This document shows positions 45,287 to 56,600 of a DNA stretch of 64,000 nt, piece by piece (positions within the stretch are counted from its first letter, which is position 1; each line of letters opens with the position of its first letter). The notes under the pieces are model-generated. The model was not told where the DNA came from, searched no databases, and saw nothing but the letters and a program-made list of their open reading frames with translations. The stretch lies in NCBI RefSeq assembly GCF_009905375.1, contig NC_133648.1:27199376-27263375 (forward strand). Reading direction: 5' to 3'. The position numbers were made by a program, and so were the translations under genes. Source of the stretch: Apium graveolens (taxonomy: Eukaryota > Streptophyta > Magnoliopsida > Apiales > Apiaceae).

Positions 45287-48200
45287 ATGGCACCTAAGGA
45301 TTTAATCATTGATGGAGCTAAGTTTGTTCCAAACAATTATGCTGCAATTCTTGATCATGCTGAAGCTCCATCTGAATTGCATTTTGTGCAAGATCTTCTT
45401 GCACACAGTGAGATTGGGTATGCATTAACCCAACCTTCAGTCTTTTCGAGCTAACAAGTTCTGACGTTTTGGTGGACTGGGCACTTTGATGATGGTGGTA
45501 AACATGGCACTCCCAGTATTGTTTTTGAAGTGGGTGATTCTTCTTATGCAGTCACTCCTGGTACAATACGCAAAGCTCTACATCTCCCAGAAGATTGTAC
45601 CTTTTCAATTCCAGAAGAATCAGCTCTTCAGGAGTTAATGGCAAATTTGGGGTATGAAAAGAGTTTGGCAAAACTTGGGCAGTTGAAACGGGCTCATATC
45701 AGAAGAGAATGGAGCTTCTTCTTCGACTGCATCACCAAAACTTTTGGGAACAAATGTTCGAATTTTGATGCTATCCCAATTCTGAGTCAGCATATCGGGT
45801 ATGCTATTATCAATCAAACTCATTTTGATTTTGCAACTGGTATAATTGGTTTTATTGGGGATAGGATGACAGAGGATAGGAATGTTGTCTATTTTGCTAG
45901 ATTCTGTCAACTTATTTATACTTTTTGTACAGATGAACCTCAATTAGTCAGTTCCTCAACCCCACCTTTTAAAGTTGCAAAACACTACTTTAATGACCTG
46001 GTAAATGCTGACACTAAGAAATTAGTGGTTAGACCATTACAGATTCCTCAGTCTGTAAAACAGATCCTAGTAAATGCTGATCCTGATACTTATAGATCTG
46101 TTTACTCTGATGTCCAACCAACAACAAACACCCAAAAACCATCATCCTCAGCACCTACCACTCATTCTACTCAACCTACCCTCAGAACATATCTCAAATC
46201 CTATCTCTCCACTTCACAGACTGATCAACCCTCATCCTCAGCACCTACTGTGAAGCCTTCATCCTCCAAGCCAAAGAGGACAAAGACTGTTCCTCAAACA
46301 CCTCAAAAGAGAAGGAGGATTGCCTTGAGAGATGAATCTGATAATGAGGAACAGGTTCCTTCTTCAGAACCTGTTGTATGTGAAGCTGAGAAAAAGACTT
46401 CTCAGAAGGATTCTGGAATTGGGGGATCTAGGCTTCTCAAAAAGGCTTAGAAGAATGACAGTTCCTGAAACTCCCAAGGAATCCAAATCAACAAAGAGAT
46501 ACAAGAAACAGAGGGCAAAAAGGCCAGTTTCAGATGATGAAGAGGAAGCAGCTAAGGAAGGGGATCAGGAATCTCTGATCTCACAAGATAAGGAATTTGC
46601 TCCAGTCACTTCTTCTCCATCAACTCCATCTCAGGAAGCTGTTTCTGAAAAGGCTAACACACCATCTGTGTCTCCTGTTGATCCAGGCACAAGTGCTGAT
46701 ATTGATGTTCAAAACTTGGTTGTGCCTGAAGTAATTCTCTTAGAAGATCCAACAACAAATAATCCTTACACAACACCTGTTACTGAAGCTGTTCAAACTC
46801 CAGAGTTATCAACAACACCTTCTCTGCATCAAGATGCTGATGATCAGACTTTAGGTGAGCATCAGGATATGGCTGTTGATCAGAACTTAGAACAAGATCA
46901 GCAATTAGAGGATGCTGAAGCCTCCATTGCTACTCACACTGTTATTTTATCAGAGGATACTGATTCTGTAAGTTCTGATGCTGCAAATGCTGGATATACT
47001 GGTGATGTTGCTCCAACTGCAGATGCTGATGCAGCAGGTCCTTCAGGACATGCTCCTCAACAGACTATTCTAAAGTCTGAACTGGTTAAGAAGTTTGTTA
47101 CCAGAGAAGCACCAGTACCTTGGAGTGAAACTCCTGCAGGTCAGGAGTGGACTAAGGAATGGAACTTAGTTTCATGTGTTCCAACTGAAAAGCATCTTGC
47201 TGAGCACTTGACTAAAGCCGATGAAATGTTAAATTCTGATGATTTCAAAACCCAGCTTAGAGTCACTGCATTGAGTACTAAACATCTACAAGATCTTCAC
47301 TCAACTACTCATGCAGAGCTACACAAGATTCAGGAAAACTTTATCAAACAGGAACAAGTTTGGAAAATTGATAAGAAAAAGTTCTTCCAACCTACCATTG
47401 ACAGGATTGCTTATATTGAGAAGACTCAAGATCATCAACAAGCTCAGATTGATGATATTCTGAAAAATCAAGCTTCTCAGCAATCACAACTGACTGAAAT
47501 CCAATCCTCAGTGGAATTGCTTATCTCTCTTCTACTACCTGCTGATGCCAAAAAGGGGGAGAAAGTAATTAAGTCCAAATACAAGACTGACAAGACACTG
47601 ACATGAAAGGATGATGAAAAAGATGATCAAGGAAACCCTGGAATGGGTAGAGGTCATAGTCAAGGTAGAGGATTCACATCAAGACAAGCTAGTCACAGGA
47701 CAAGTTCTGATACTGGGAAAAGAATAAGTTCTGCTACTGGTAAAAGGATAAGTTTTGATGAACTTTTAGATCTTGATGAGGAAATGCCAAGACAGTTATT
47801 TCTTCAGGAAAATCCAGGAATGGACTTGGAGAGTTTAATGAAAGAAGAAGCCAGGCTTAAATCAGAGAAAGTCACATCTGAATCTGAAGCTTCTGGTAAA
47901 AAGTCACTTCCAAAACTCAAAGGCATTGTGATCAAAGAAAGGACACATACTGAAGCAACATTGGCTAGATCACAACCGCAGATAGATCCAAGATCCAAGG
48001 GTAAAGAAAAAGTTGGTGAATCTATCAAGGTTTATGTGCCTCCTGAGGATGAAGAAATTACTGATGAAAAAGATAATCTTGCTCTGACTTCAAGAAAAGT
48101 TCTTAAAACAACCTCTGACATGGCTCAAGTTGTTCACGAGTCAAGAAATTATAAGTTCTGATATTCAGAAGAAGCAAGTAACCTCTGACATAGCTCAAGT

Positions 48201-48999
48201 TAACTTGATATCAGAAGATAGACCAAAGACACTCCTACCAGGATTCACTAAAGCAAAACAGACTCAACCTTTGAAGACTACTACAAGTGGTTTTGAAGCA
48301 AGAGTAGTTACTGGAAAGGAAGCAAGAGATTAAACTGGATTGGGAAGTGCTGATGAAAGAAGAATACATAACACTACCAATGATCCAACTTCCTTGAGTG
48401 AACCAGGTATTGGAGCAACTCCTGAGAGATTGAATCAACTGGAATCTGTACAGATGGTTTACCATACCTACTTGAAAGAATACATCATGTTGTATTTCAT
48501 GACAGATGGTAGGGTTTATCATATAAGACAAAATGCCATTCCATTGAAGTATTTTGAAGAATTGGAGAAAGTACTTTTCTTACTTCAAGTGGATAACAGA
48601 ATAACAGGAACTGCTGCAAACTATTTAAAAGAACAGATTCAGAGACAAAAAAGGCTTTATTTTATTAAGTCTGACAGCACATACGTTCCAAAGTACAGAG
48701 ATCACAATGGTGATATAGTTGAAATGAAGCCCAACACTGCTAAGATTATAACTACCTTTCTGGGGTACAGGGCTGTTGAATTCAATTTTGAGTCTGATAA
48801 AGCTTATTTGATCAGACTGGATCAGGATATAAGAAAAGCAAAGATCAATGATCTCAGAGCTGCAATCTATCAAATTGGTGAAGATACTGCAGAGATTAAA
48901 GATGCCAAAAGGAGAATGATTGATGAACTCAGATATGCTGAGAAATGTTTGTTGAAGAACTATCTCAGAACAACTCCTGACATCAGAGAGATCAGATGA
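45287..48999 (+). pseudogene. ORF3 of element B (about 1240 codons), broken
   Basis: N-terminal domain 45287 to about 46080 (starts MAPKDLIIDGAKF; signature RREWSFFFDCITKTFGNK, VVYFARFCQLIYTF), a Pro/Ser/Thr linker with basic clusters, an acidic linker, a coiled coil about 47200-47540 (Gln-rich heptads) ending DAKKGEK, a Gly/Arg patch (MGRGHSQGRG), and a helical C-terminal domain about 48340-48999 (FMTDGRVYHIRQ, INDLRAAIYQIGEDTAE). Breaks: TAA 45452, a +1 shift at an A-run near 46437-46441, TGA 47604, a frameshift near 48140, TAA 48331. No signal peptide or membrane helix seen. Confidence 0.85.
47550..47565 (+). other. Internal polypurine tract in ORF3 of B
   Basis: AAAAAGGGGGAGAAAG, coding KKGEK, about 1.65 kb upstream of the 3' PPT. 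Core identical in C and F, one base different in E. Confidence 0.45.
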
Positions 49000-49207
49000 T
49001 GAAGCCAAGTCAAAGATCTACAACTGCTTAAATTCTGATATTTGTACAGACTGAAGTTGTTATCAGAAGTTGAATATTGGTAAAGCTTTAAGGACTGTAA
49101 GTTGTAGTTATCTAGTCTAATTCTCATGCATTTGTACTTAATGTTTTTAACATCATCAAATATCTGTTAAACTTGTATATTATGCTAATTTACAAGTTGG
49201 GGGAGAT
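49000..49207 (+). other. 3' non-coding region and PPT of B
   Basis: About 200 bp after ORF3, ending in the polypurine tract GTTGGGGGAGAT (49196-49207). It aligns with the same region of F. Confidence 0.88.
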
Positions 49208-49819
49208 TGTTAGATATATTTGATAATGTCATGGCTAATATAATTTATGTTTAGATTTCAGATCTTACTTAACAGGACAAATCAGTACTTAACTGTTGAT
49301 CAGTACTTATACTGGAAGTCAGGACTTAAGGATATCAGTACTTATATTATCAGGAGATAATCATCAGAAGTTAGATATCAGAACTTAAGTGCTGAAGGAC
49401 GATCAGATAAGGACAGTAGCTGATTAAAGGAAAGAAGATCAAGATAAACATAAGAAGAGATATGCATGAAGAAGGAGTTCCGTGAAGAATGGAATGCTTG
49501 GAAGAAAAGATATCTGATTGATATGTTTTAGGAAGCAGAATTATATTCCATATCAATTAGCGATTATCTTGTAACTGTGTAGTATATAAACACAGACATA
49601 GGGTTTACACTATAAGTGTTATCATATTCGAGAAGATTATTCATTGTAACCCTAGCAGCTCTCGTGATATCTGTTCATCACTGAGAGGTAACAGTTCCAT
49701 ACTGTAACAGAGTTTATTGTTTCAATAAAGTTTGTTTTCTGTTACTTAATATATTAAAGTTCGATTTGATTGTATTATACACTGTATTCACCCCCCTCTA
49801 CAGTGTGTGTGACCTAACA
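49208..49819 (+). repeat. 3' LTR of element B (612 bp)
   Basis: Same length and ends as the 5' LTR. TATA box at 49583-49590. Preceded by PPT and followed by the TSD CAAAG. Confidence 0.97.
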
Positions 49820-49824
49820 CAAAG

Positions 49825-50925
49825 AGAGAAGAAAAAGCCAGATTAAAGCAGGAAAAGAAGCAAGCTGCTCTAGATGTAAAGAAGTCTAAACAAAAGAAAG
49901 AGCAGATTGCTATCTTGGCCAAGCTACAGGCTGTGAATTCATCTCAACAAATTCCCTCTCAACCATCGAAAGCTGCTGAATCAAAGAAGCAAATTGAAGA
50001 ATAGAAGAAATCCCCAAGGAAGAAAGAATTGGCTAGAAGAACAAAAAGGAAACTGGATATTGTTTACAAGGAATTGGAAGATCAATTTCCTAAGGAACCC
50101 ACACCAGCTTCAACTCAAGCATCAAAGCCCTCTGTGGTATTTGAAGACATAAGGGTGGTGGATCCCTACAGGAATATTCATGGTGAACCTATTGTGCCAA
50201 AGGATGAGCCAATAGAGTGGGATAACATACCAATTCCTAACTTCAGCTTACCAATCCTTAGCAAGCCAAAAAGGACAAAGTCAAGGGCAGTCAAGAAAGT
50301 GAAGCTGTCACCTCTCAAATCCAAATCAGTAGTTAAAGCTCAACCCAAAGTCAACAGGGGAGACTACTTGTACTTGTGTGACATCAAAGAATTTTCAGAT
50401 CTAAATCTTTATCTGGATGAACTGGATGAAGTGAGGGGAATTGATGCATACAGGAACCTACCTGAAAGGTTAGTGTTCAAGTACAAAGGAGGAAGGGAGA
50501 TTCAGTGGCCACTTCACATGATTCTTCATGAAAGCCAAGCTGTACTGATTAAAGTTTATTCATCCTTCAAGAAGAACTTTGGGTTCAATGTACCTGCAAG
50601 AAGACTAGTATTGAAGAAGATTGAAGAACTAAGGAGTATTAGAGCTAAAGATGCACTCCCAAAGACTCTAATCATCCCATATACAGGGAGAAGAGTGCAT
50701 CTAAGGCCCTACTGGCTGATGGAGTTCATAGATGACAAAGGTGTGAGAAGATTCTTCAGGTTAGAAGACCAATTGAGTATCTCTAGCAATGAGACTCTCT
50801 TGGAAATGCAAGAAAAGCTAGATCTCTCAGAATCTGATGAACTGGAATTCCACGGGCAACTCCAAAATCAGATTTATGAAAATAACAGAAAGCTTGGAAG
50901 AAGATCCAGACCTTCAAGAAACTAG
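49825..50925 (+). pseudogene. ORF3 of element C, C-terminal part after insertion B
   Basis: The frame of 36805-37098 resumes exactly after B and one TSD copy are discounted. It begins with a Lys/Glu/Gln helix (about 49825-49990), has TAG at 50002-50004, then an uninterrupted 50029-50925 (298 aa): basic linker, LYLCDIKEFSDLNLYLDEL, then a compact domain (LPERLVFKYKGGREIQWP, FGFNVPARRLVLKKIEELRS, HLRPYWLMEFIDDKGVRRFF) and a helical tail. E has a close homologue. No known family recognised. Confidence 0.85.
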
Positions 50926-51113
50926 AAAAATCTGCTCAGGCTAGAGGAGCATCTTGAAAATGACTGTGAGCCAAACCTTGTACATTTTGATTATTTGAAG
51001 CACTTTCAATATTATATGCCTATCTTTAAAGCTGTATGTTTAGGATGTTTTGTTATCATCAAGTATCTCTTAATTTATGGCTACAATTCCAGTAGACATA
51101 AATTGGGGGAGAT
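50926..51113 (+). other. 3' non-coding region and PPT of C
   Basis: After the ORF3 stop, a short AT-rich region ends with AATTGGGGGAGAT, the 3' polypurine tract, directly before the LTR. Confidence 0.88.
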
Positions 51114-52166
51114 TGTTGTGCATATGTTGTGTACTTGATGATTTCATAAACAAAACATCTAAGTAGATTTTACTTAGTGAAATAATGTAGCACTCGACGG
51201 ATAAGAATTATAGTCCCGACGGATAACTAATTATAGTCCCGACGAATGTTAACTTATTATCCATTGAGTGAGTAGCTTATGTAATAATAAGTCTGTAACA
51301 CAGTTATGTATACATCTTTGTATAGATTCTGTAGTAGCCTATAAGTCATGTTGACTTTAACTAGATATGCAGAATAGGTTGATTAATTGTATATAAATGA
51401 TGTCTTGTAATTTTGCATAAGTGAAATGAAGTCAAGTGCCAAAATAGCTACCGACAGATGATCAACAAAGCCATCGACGGATGATCAAATGACTATCAAC
51501 GGATGTTTAGTATAGCAGTCAATGGATGATCAATGAAGCCATCAACGGATGTTCAGAAAGTTGACGGATGATCATATATCCAACGGATGTTCATGAAATC
51601 CAACGGATGATCATATAAAGAATTCAAACAGCAGTTGAATAGTGAAAGCTGAGCACAACCATCGAGATGTATACAAATCTACCGTGGAAGCCCAATAACT
51701 GGGTAATAGAGGACGAAAAGCAGCAAAGCTTAAGACTGATAGTTTTTATATTTATTCAGTCTTTTTGACTTTGTAATCTTGGTAATATATAAACCAAGAA
51801 CTTAGAAAATAGAATAAGGTTGCTGAGATACAAAAACAGAGAAATCTTTGTAAGCAGAATCATTAGCATTTCCCTGTATTCTCAGTAGTTCGATTTGTAA
51901 GCAGCTGTGAGCATTCTTGCACACAGAGTCCTCTCGATAAATAATATATATCTCTGGTGGAATTGTTTAAATCCACCAGAAAGTTTTTAAAGACTCTTGT
52001 TTTTAATTACTTATGTTTTGATTCAATTAAGTTTCTATTCCGCATTGTGCTAATCAAAACACTTATATCTATATTCGAGTTGAATATTTTTATTTCGAGA
52101 AAAAGGTTCAAGAATTCCATTCAACCCCCCTTCTGTAATTCTTGCTATATTGTTAAGAGACTAACA
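51114..52166 (+). repeat. 3' LTR of element C (1053 bp)
   Basis: Same ends and same U3 motif cluster as the 5' copy (about 51190-51610). TATA box at 51786-51793. Followed by CCATG, the target-site duplication. Confidence 0.95.
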
Positions 52167-52171
52167 CCATG

Positions 52172-52440
52172 CTTTCATCGGAACCCACGTTGATGATGAG
52201 TTCGATTATGGGTTAATCGTTATCGTGGGGTTCTAGCGGATTTATTTATGGATTTCTTTAGTTAATTTGTTTTGATGCCTTAGTGTGTGGTGATTGTATG
52301 ATAGCCTAGTATTGGTTGTGCTTATTCGTCTTATGAGCGTCGCGAACTTATAAGATAGTGTGTTAATCTTTAATGAAGAGACAATGAATTTAAGGATTTA
52401 GAACTTGCCATGCTAGCATGGGTTCATGTGTTATTGTTAT
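52172..52440 (+). repeat. Element X, continued after insertion of C
   Basis: Continues the U5-like part of X from GCTTTCATCGGAACCCACG to the left end of element E. No ORF. The remainder lies beyond E and H, outside the window. Confidence 0.55.
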
Positions 52441-53475
52441 TGTTATTCCCTAACAATACAACAAGAATTATAGAAGGGGGTTGAATGTTATTCTGGCTTC
52501 TTTTTCAAGATTTTAAAACTATTCTTACTTGATAATATATAAGTGTTTGATTTGCAGAGTGCGGAATAAGTGATTTATGTGAATCAAAACACAAAGTAAT
52601 AAAAATACAAGCTTTTAAAACTTTCTGGTGGATTTGAAAGTATCCACCATATATATATATATATATCGAGTGAGAACCCTGTGAAGTTTGAATGGCTCAC
52701 AGCTGCTTACAAGTATGAACAACTAAACTTATAGAGAAATGCTACAAGATACAGCTTGAAAATGTTTCTCTGAAAATGTGTGTTCTTAGTTTGATAATTG
52801 TTCTACTTGCTACACTTGGTTTTTATATCACCAAGTTTACATGACAATAAGACAAGATAATAAAATAAAACATATCTAGTCTAACTCTATGCTACTTCAC
52901 TACTCTATTCCAACATCTTTGAATATCTTCATAATAGCATGGAAATGGTAATGCTTCTTTGTTCTCAAATCCCTGCTAAACAGGCTGCCACATTCCTTTT
53001 GCAAACACTCGACACATGTGACTATGTTGTCACTGTCAATAGATATTTGAATTTGATCATCCATCGGGTACATGCTTGTCGTCCGTTGGGTGGCTTTGTT
53101 GATCATCCGTCGGGTAGCTTTGTTGATCATCCGTCAGGTAGCTATTTTTTACTTGACTCCATTTCACTTATGCATAATTACAAGACATCTCATATTTACA
53201 ATTAATCAATCTATTCTGCATATCTACTAGTAGTCAACATGACTCATATGCTCCTACAGAATCTACACAAAGTTGTTTGCATAAATGTGCTATAATACTT
53301 ATTATTACATAAGCTACTCACTCGATGGATGTCAAATCATCATCCGTCGGGACTATATTGAATCATCCACCAGGACTATATTTGATCATTCGTCGAGTGC
53401 TACAAAATTCACTAAGTTAAATCTACTAAGGTGTTTTGTTTAATATATCATCAAGTTCATAACATATTCCTAACA
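52441..53475 (-). repeat. 3' LTR of element E (about 1035 bp)
   Basis: In sense it starts TGTTAGGAATATGTTATGAAC and ends TTGTTAGGGAATAACA. It has the C-type U3 with (T)CCGTCGG/GGATGAT motifs (about 53055-53400 on the plus strand), and a (TA)n run at about 52651-52666. The sense TATA box is around 52821-52829 (TATAAAAA). The left boundary could be off by a few bases because TTATTG repeats adjoin it. Confidence 0.85.
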
Positions 53476-53681
53476 ATCTCCCCTAATTTATGTCTACTGG
53501 AATTGTAGCCATAAATTAAGAGAAACTTGATGATAACAAAACATCCAAAAGATACAGAATAGAAATAGTTGATAAAACTGATAAGTGCTATAATATTTAC
53601 TGAAAATTGAACAATGCAAAGTATACAAAGAAGTTGCTCACAATTATTATCAAGATGCTCCTCTAGTCTGATCAGATAAGT
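53476..53681 (-). other. PPT and 3' non-coding region of E
   Basis: In sense, a short AT-rich stretch after the ORF3 stop ends in TAGGGGAGAT (53476-53485) directly before the LTR. One G shorter than in C. Confidence 0.8.
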
Positions 53682-56600
53682 CTATTTTCTTAATTGTCTG
53701 GATTTCTTCCCAAGCCTCCTGTTGTTCTCTTCTATCTGATTTTGGAGTTGTCTGTGGAACTCAAGTTCATCAGCTTCTGAGAGATCTAGCATTTCCTGCA
53801 TTTCTAATAGAGTCTCATTGCTAGAGATACTCAACTGGTCCTCTAATCTGAAGAATCTTCTTACTCCCTTTTCATCCCTAAATTCCATCAGCCAATAGGG
53901 CCTCAAATGCACTCTCTTTACTGTGAAGCGAATTGACAGAGTTTTTGGTAGTGCATCTTTAGCTCTATTACTCCTCAGCTCCTCAATCTTCTTTAGAACT
54001 AATTTTCTTGTAGTCACATTGAATCCAAAGTTCTGTTTGAAAGATGAGTAGATCTTTATTAGAACAACTTGGCTTTCTAGAAGAATCTTGTGAAGTGGCC
54101 ATATTATCTCTTTTCATCCCTTGTATTTAAACACCAGCCTTTCAGGGAGATGTTTGTGAGAATCAATTCCTCTTACTTCTTCCAATTCATCTAAGTAAAG
54201 ATTTATGTCAGATAATTCCTTGATGTCGCAGATGTAAAACAAATCTCCCTTGTTGACTGTAGATTGATATTTGGTTAGGGTCTTGGATCTGAGAGTCACA
54301 GGCTTCACTTTCTTGCTTGCTCTAGTCTTTGTCTTCTTTGACTTGTTGAAGATAGGAAAATTTAGCTCAGAAATTTGCAAACTATCCCAGTCTACTGGCT
54401 CATCCTTAGAAATAATGGGCTCACCATGAATGTTCCTAGTTGGATCCACCACCTTGAATTCTTCAAATACCACTGAGGGTTTTGATGTCTGAGTTGAAGT
54501 TATAGGCTTTTTGGGAATATAGTCTTCCATTTCCTCATCACTAAAGTCCAATTTTCTTTTGGAGTGGAGCTTGTATCTGAATCTTCTTTTCTATTGTGGT
54601 TCATCTTGCACTTTTTGATCTTTAGGTTCAGCAATTACAGATGGTTGTGCAGAAATCTCAGTTGTGGTCTACACAGCTTGAAGTTTAGCTAAGATAGCAA
54701 CTTGCTTCTTCTTTTGTTTGAGCTTCTTAGCATCCAGAGCAGCTTGCTTCTTTTCTTGCCTTATTTATTCCTTCTCTTCCTTCTTAGCTTCCACAAATAT
54801 AGGGTGTCCAGCCACCACACAGATTTCCTTACCATTTCTGTAAATCTTGGCTAATCTTCTTTTGAGTGCTAAATCTACTGAATCTTTGGAAAATGCAATT
54901 GACCTAGCCAACAGCTTCTTCTCATCTAGCCTAGGTGTCTCATACACAATATCCATAGGATTTTTGTCAAAGAACTTTGAGTAGTTCTTTTTAGGCTTCA
55001 TGATTAGATCTGCTTTTGGAGATTTGATGCAAGATGTTTGGCCTTTTCCAGATAATTCATACTCATTTCATTCACAGAAATATTCTTGACTTGAGAGTGA
55101 TGAATGAATGTTTTGTCTGGCTTCTGAATTGGTCCAAATTTTTGTTGAATTTCTGCATCTATTTTCCTCCATTTTTCTTTTAACTCCTTCTCAGCTGCTG
55201 CTACATCAATCTTTAGCAGTTTGTCATATGTGTTTAGTTTTGCTGCTGCCAGATTTATTATGTCAATGTTGTCCATGGTTGGTGGCTTTGTGAAAGCAAT
55301 TGTTGGCACAATTACTTTGCTGACTTGGATGTTTAGCACTTTCTGCTCCCCCTCACTTCTTGATCCCTCTTGACTGATTGGGACAATAGTGCTTTCTTTT
55401 TCCCCCTTTTTGTTATCAACAAGTAGAGTTAAGGAAGAGGTTTGTGCTACCACTAGCTTTTGAAGCAAGTCTGTTTACTGTGCTTGATGTCAATGAATAG
55501 CTGTTAGAGAAGCTTCCATAATAGTCATCCTTTTATCCAGGGAATCCACCTGAGTAGCAAGATCTGAATTCTTCCTTAGCTGTCTCTTAATATCAATCAT
55601 TGTTGCTTTTGGAAGTTTAGCATCCAATCTTTCAGAAATGTCCTTCTTCATTTGATCAACCTCAGTTTTGATAGAAGTGACATTCTGACTGTGTTGAAAG
55701 CCTTGGATTTGTTGTAATTGAAGAGAAGCAAGGTGTGCTTGTAGGAGCTTATTGATGCTGGTATTTGTTGTTAATTGTAGAGCAGATTGTTTCTGACTGA
55801 TGAGTTGAATGAGAGTGGTCTTGAAATAATGTTCATCATATTTCTTTGAAAATGCCAAAGATGGCATACCAGATCTGGAAATAGGGCCTACTTCTCCCCC
55901 TATATCCACTGACTCCTCTTCACTATCATCATCAAAGAATTCTTCTGATCCACCAGCTTCATAGTCTATGTCATCAACAGCTGTCGAAGGCATAGCTGTG
56001 ATGGCATCCTTTGCTCTTTGCATGGATTGAGTGGTGTGCACCAAATTCAGCATCCTTTTTGCATTTTCATTGCCCTATCCAGCCAAAAGTTGATATGCTG
56101 GAACATGATGAGTAAATGCCTCGGCATCTAAAGAGGTGGAATCTATAACAACTTGACTATGTTGAGATAGATCCTCTATGTTTGCTTCATTGACATTCAT
56201 TGACTCACTAACAATGATGTCCACCCTTATTTCTCCTGTACCTGCATTTCTCTCATGATCTCTCTGTTCTTGCATCAAGGGCTCCCCTTGGCTACCCACC
56301 CTTACACCCTCACCTTCACCATCTAAGGTGGAACTCCTCTCACTCACTTTTGCTAGTCCTGAAGAAATGGACTGCATTTGTTCACTCATTTTCTCTCCTT
56401 TTTCCTGGGAGCAACCCAGACTCTCACTCAATTCACTCCCTTTCCTCAGTCCTAAGAGTGATTGCACTACCACTAAGTCTTCTGCACTTGTAAGAATTGA
56501 AGAAATTTGAAGTTGTGCAGAGATACCCGACGGATGATGAATATACATCGGGATAGTAGTATGGCTATCCGACGGATGACTGCTGTTAGGTTTTTCCGTC

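Larger units (their letters stand above)
37099..49819 (+). mobile_element. Element B: SIRE/Maximus-like copia retrotransposon, complete, 12.7 kb
   Basis: Two 612-bp LTRs, TSD CAAAG at 37094-37098 and 49820-49824, Met PBS and PPT all present. Order: gag, pol, spacer, internal promoter, ORF3. The two LTRs differ at only eight positions by my reading, so it is among the youngest insertions here. Pol is one uninterrupted ORF; gag has one stop and ORF3 several breaks. Same family as A. Confidence 0.97.
18271..52166 (+). mobile_element. Element C: SIRE/Maximus-like copia retrotransposon, split by D and B
   Basis: Both LTRs are present (18271-19320 and 51114-52166) and flanked by a perfect 5-bp duplication CCATG (18266-18270 and 52167-52171). 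The internal part holds PBS, gag, pol, spacer, promoter, ORF3 and PPT, with D inserted in gag at 21587/29576 and B in ORF3 at 37098/49820. Without the insertions it is about 13.2 kb. LTRs differ by a few percent by eye, so C is older than B and D, as the nesting requires. Confidence 0.96.

Noticed and set aside
52651..52670. (TA)n run as a regulatory element or hairpin
   Set aside because: A simple microsatellite expansion of the ATATATATC sequence already present in C-type LTRs.
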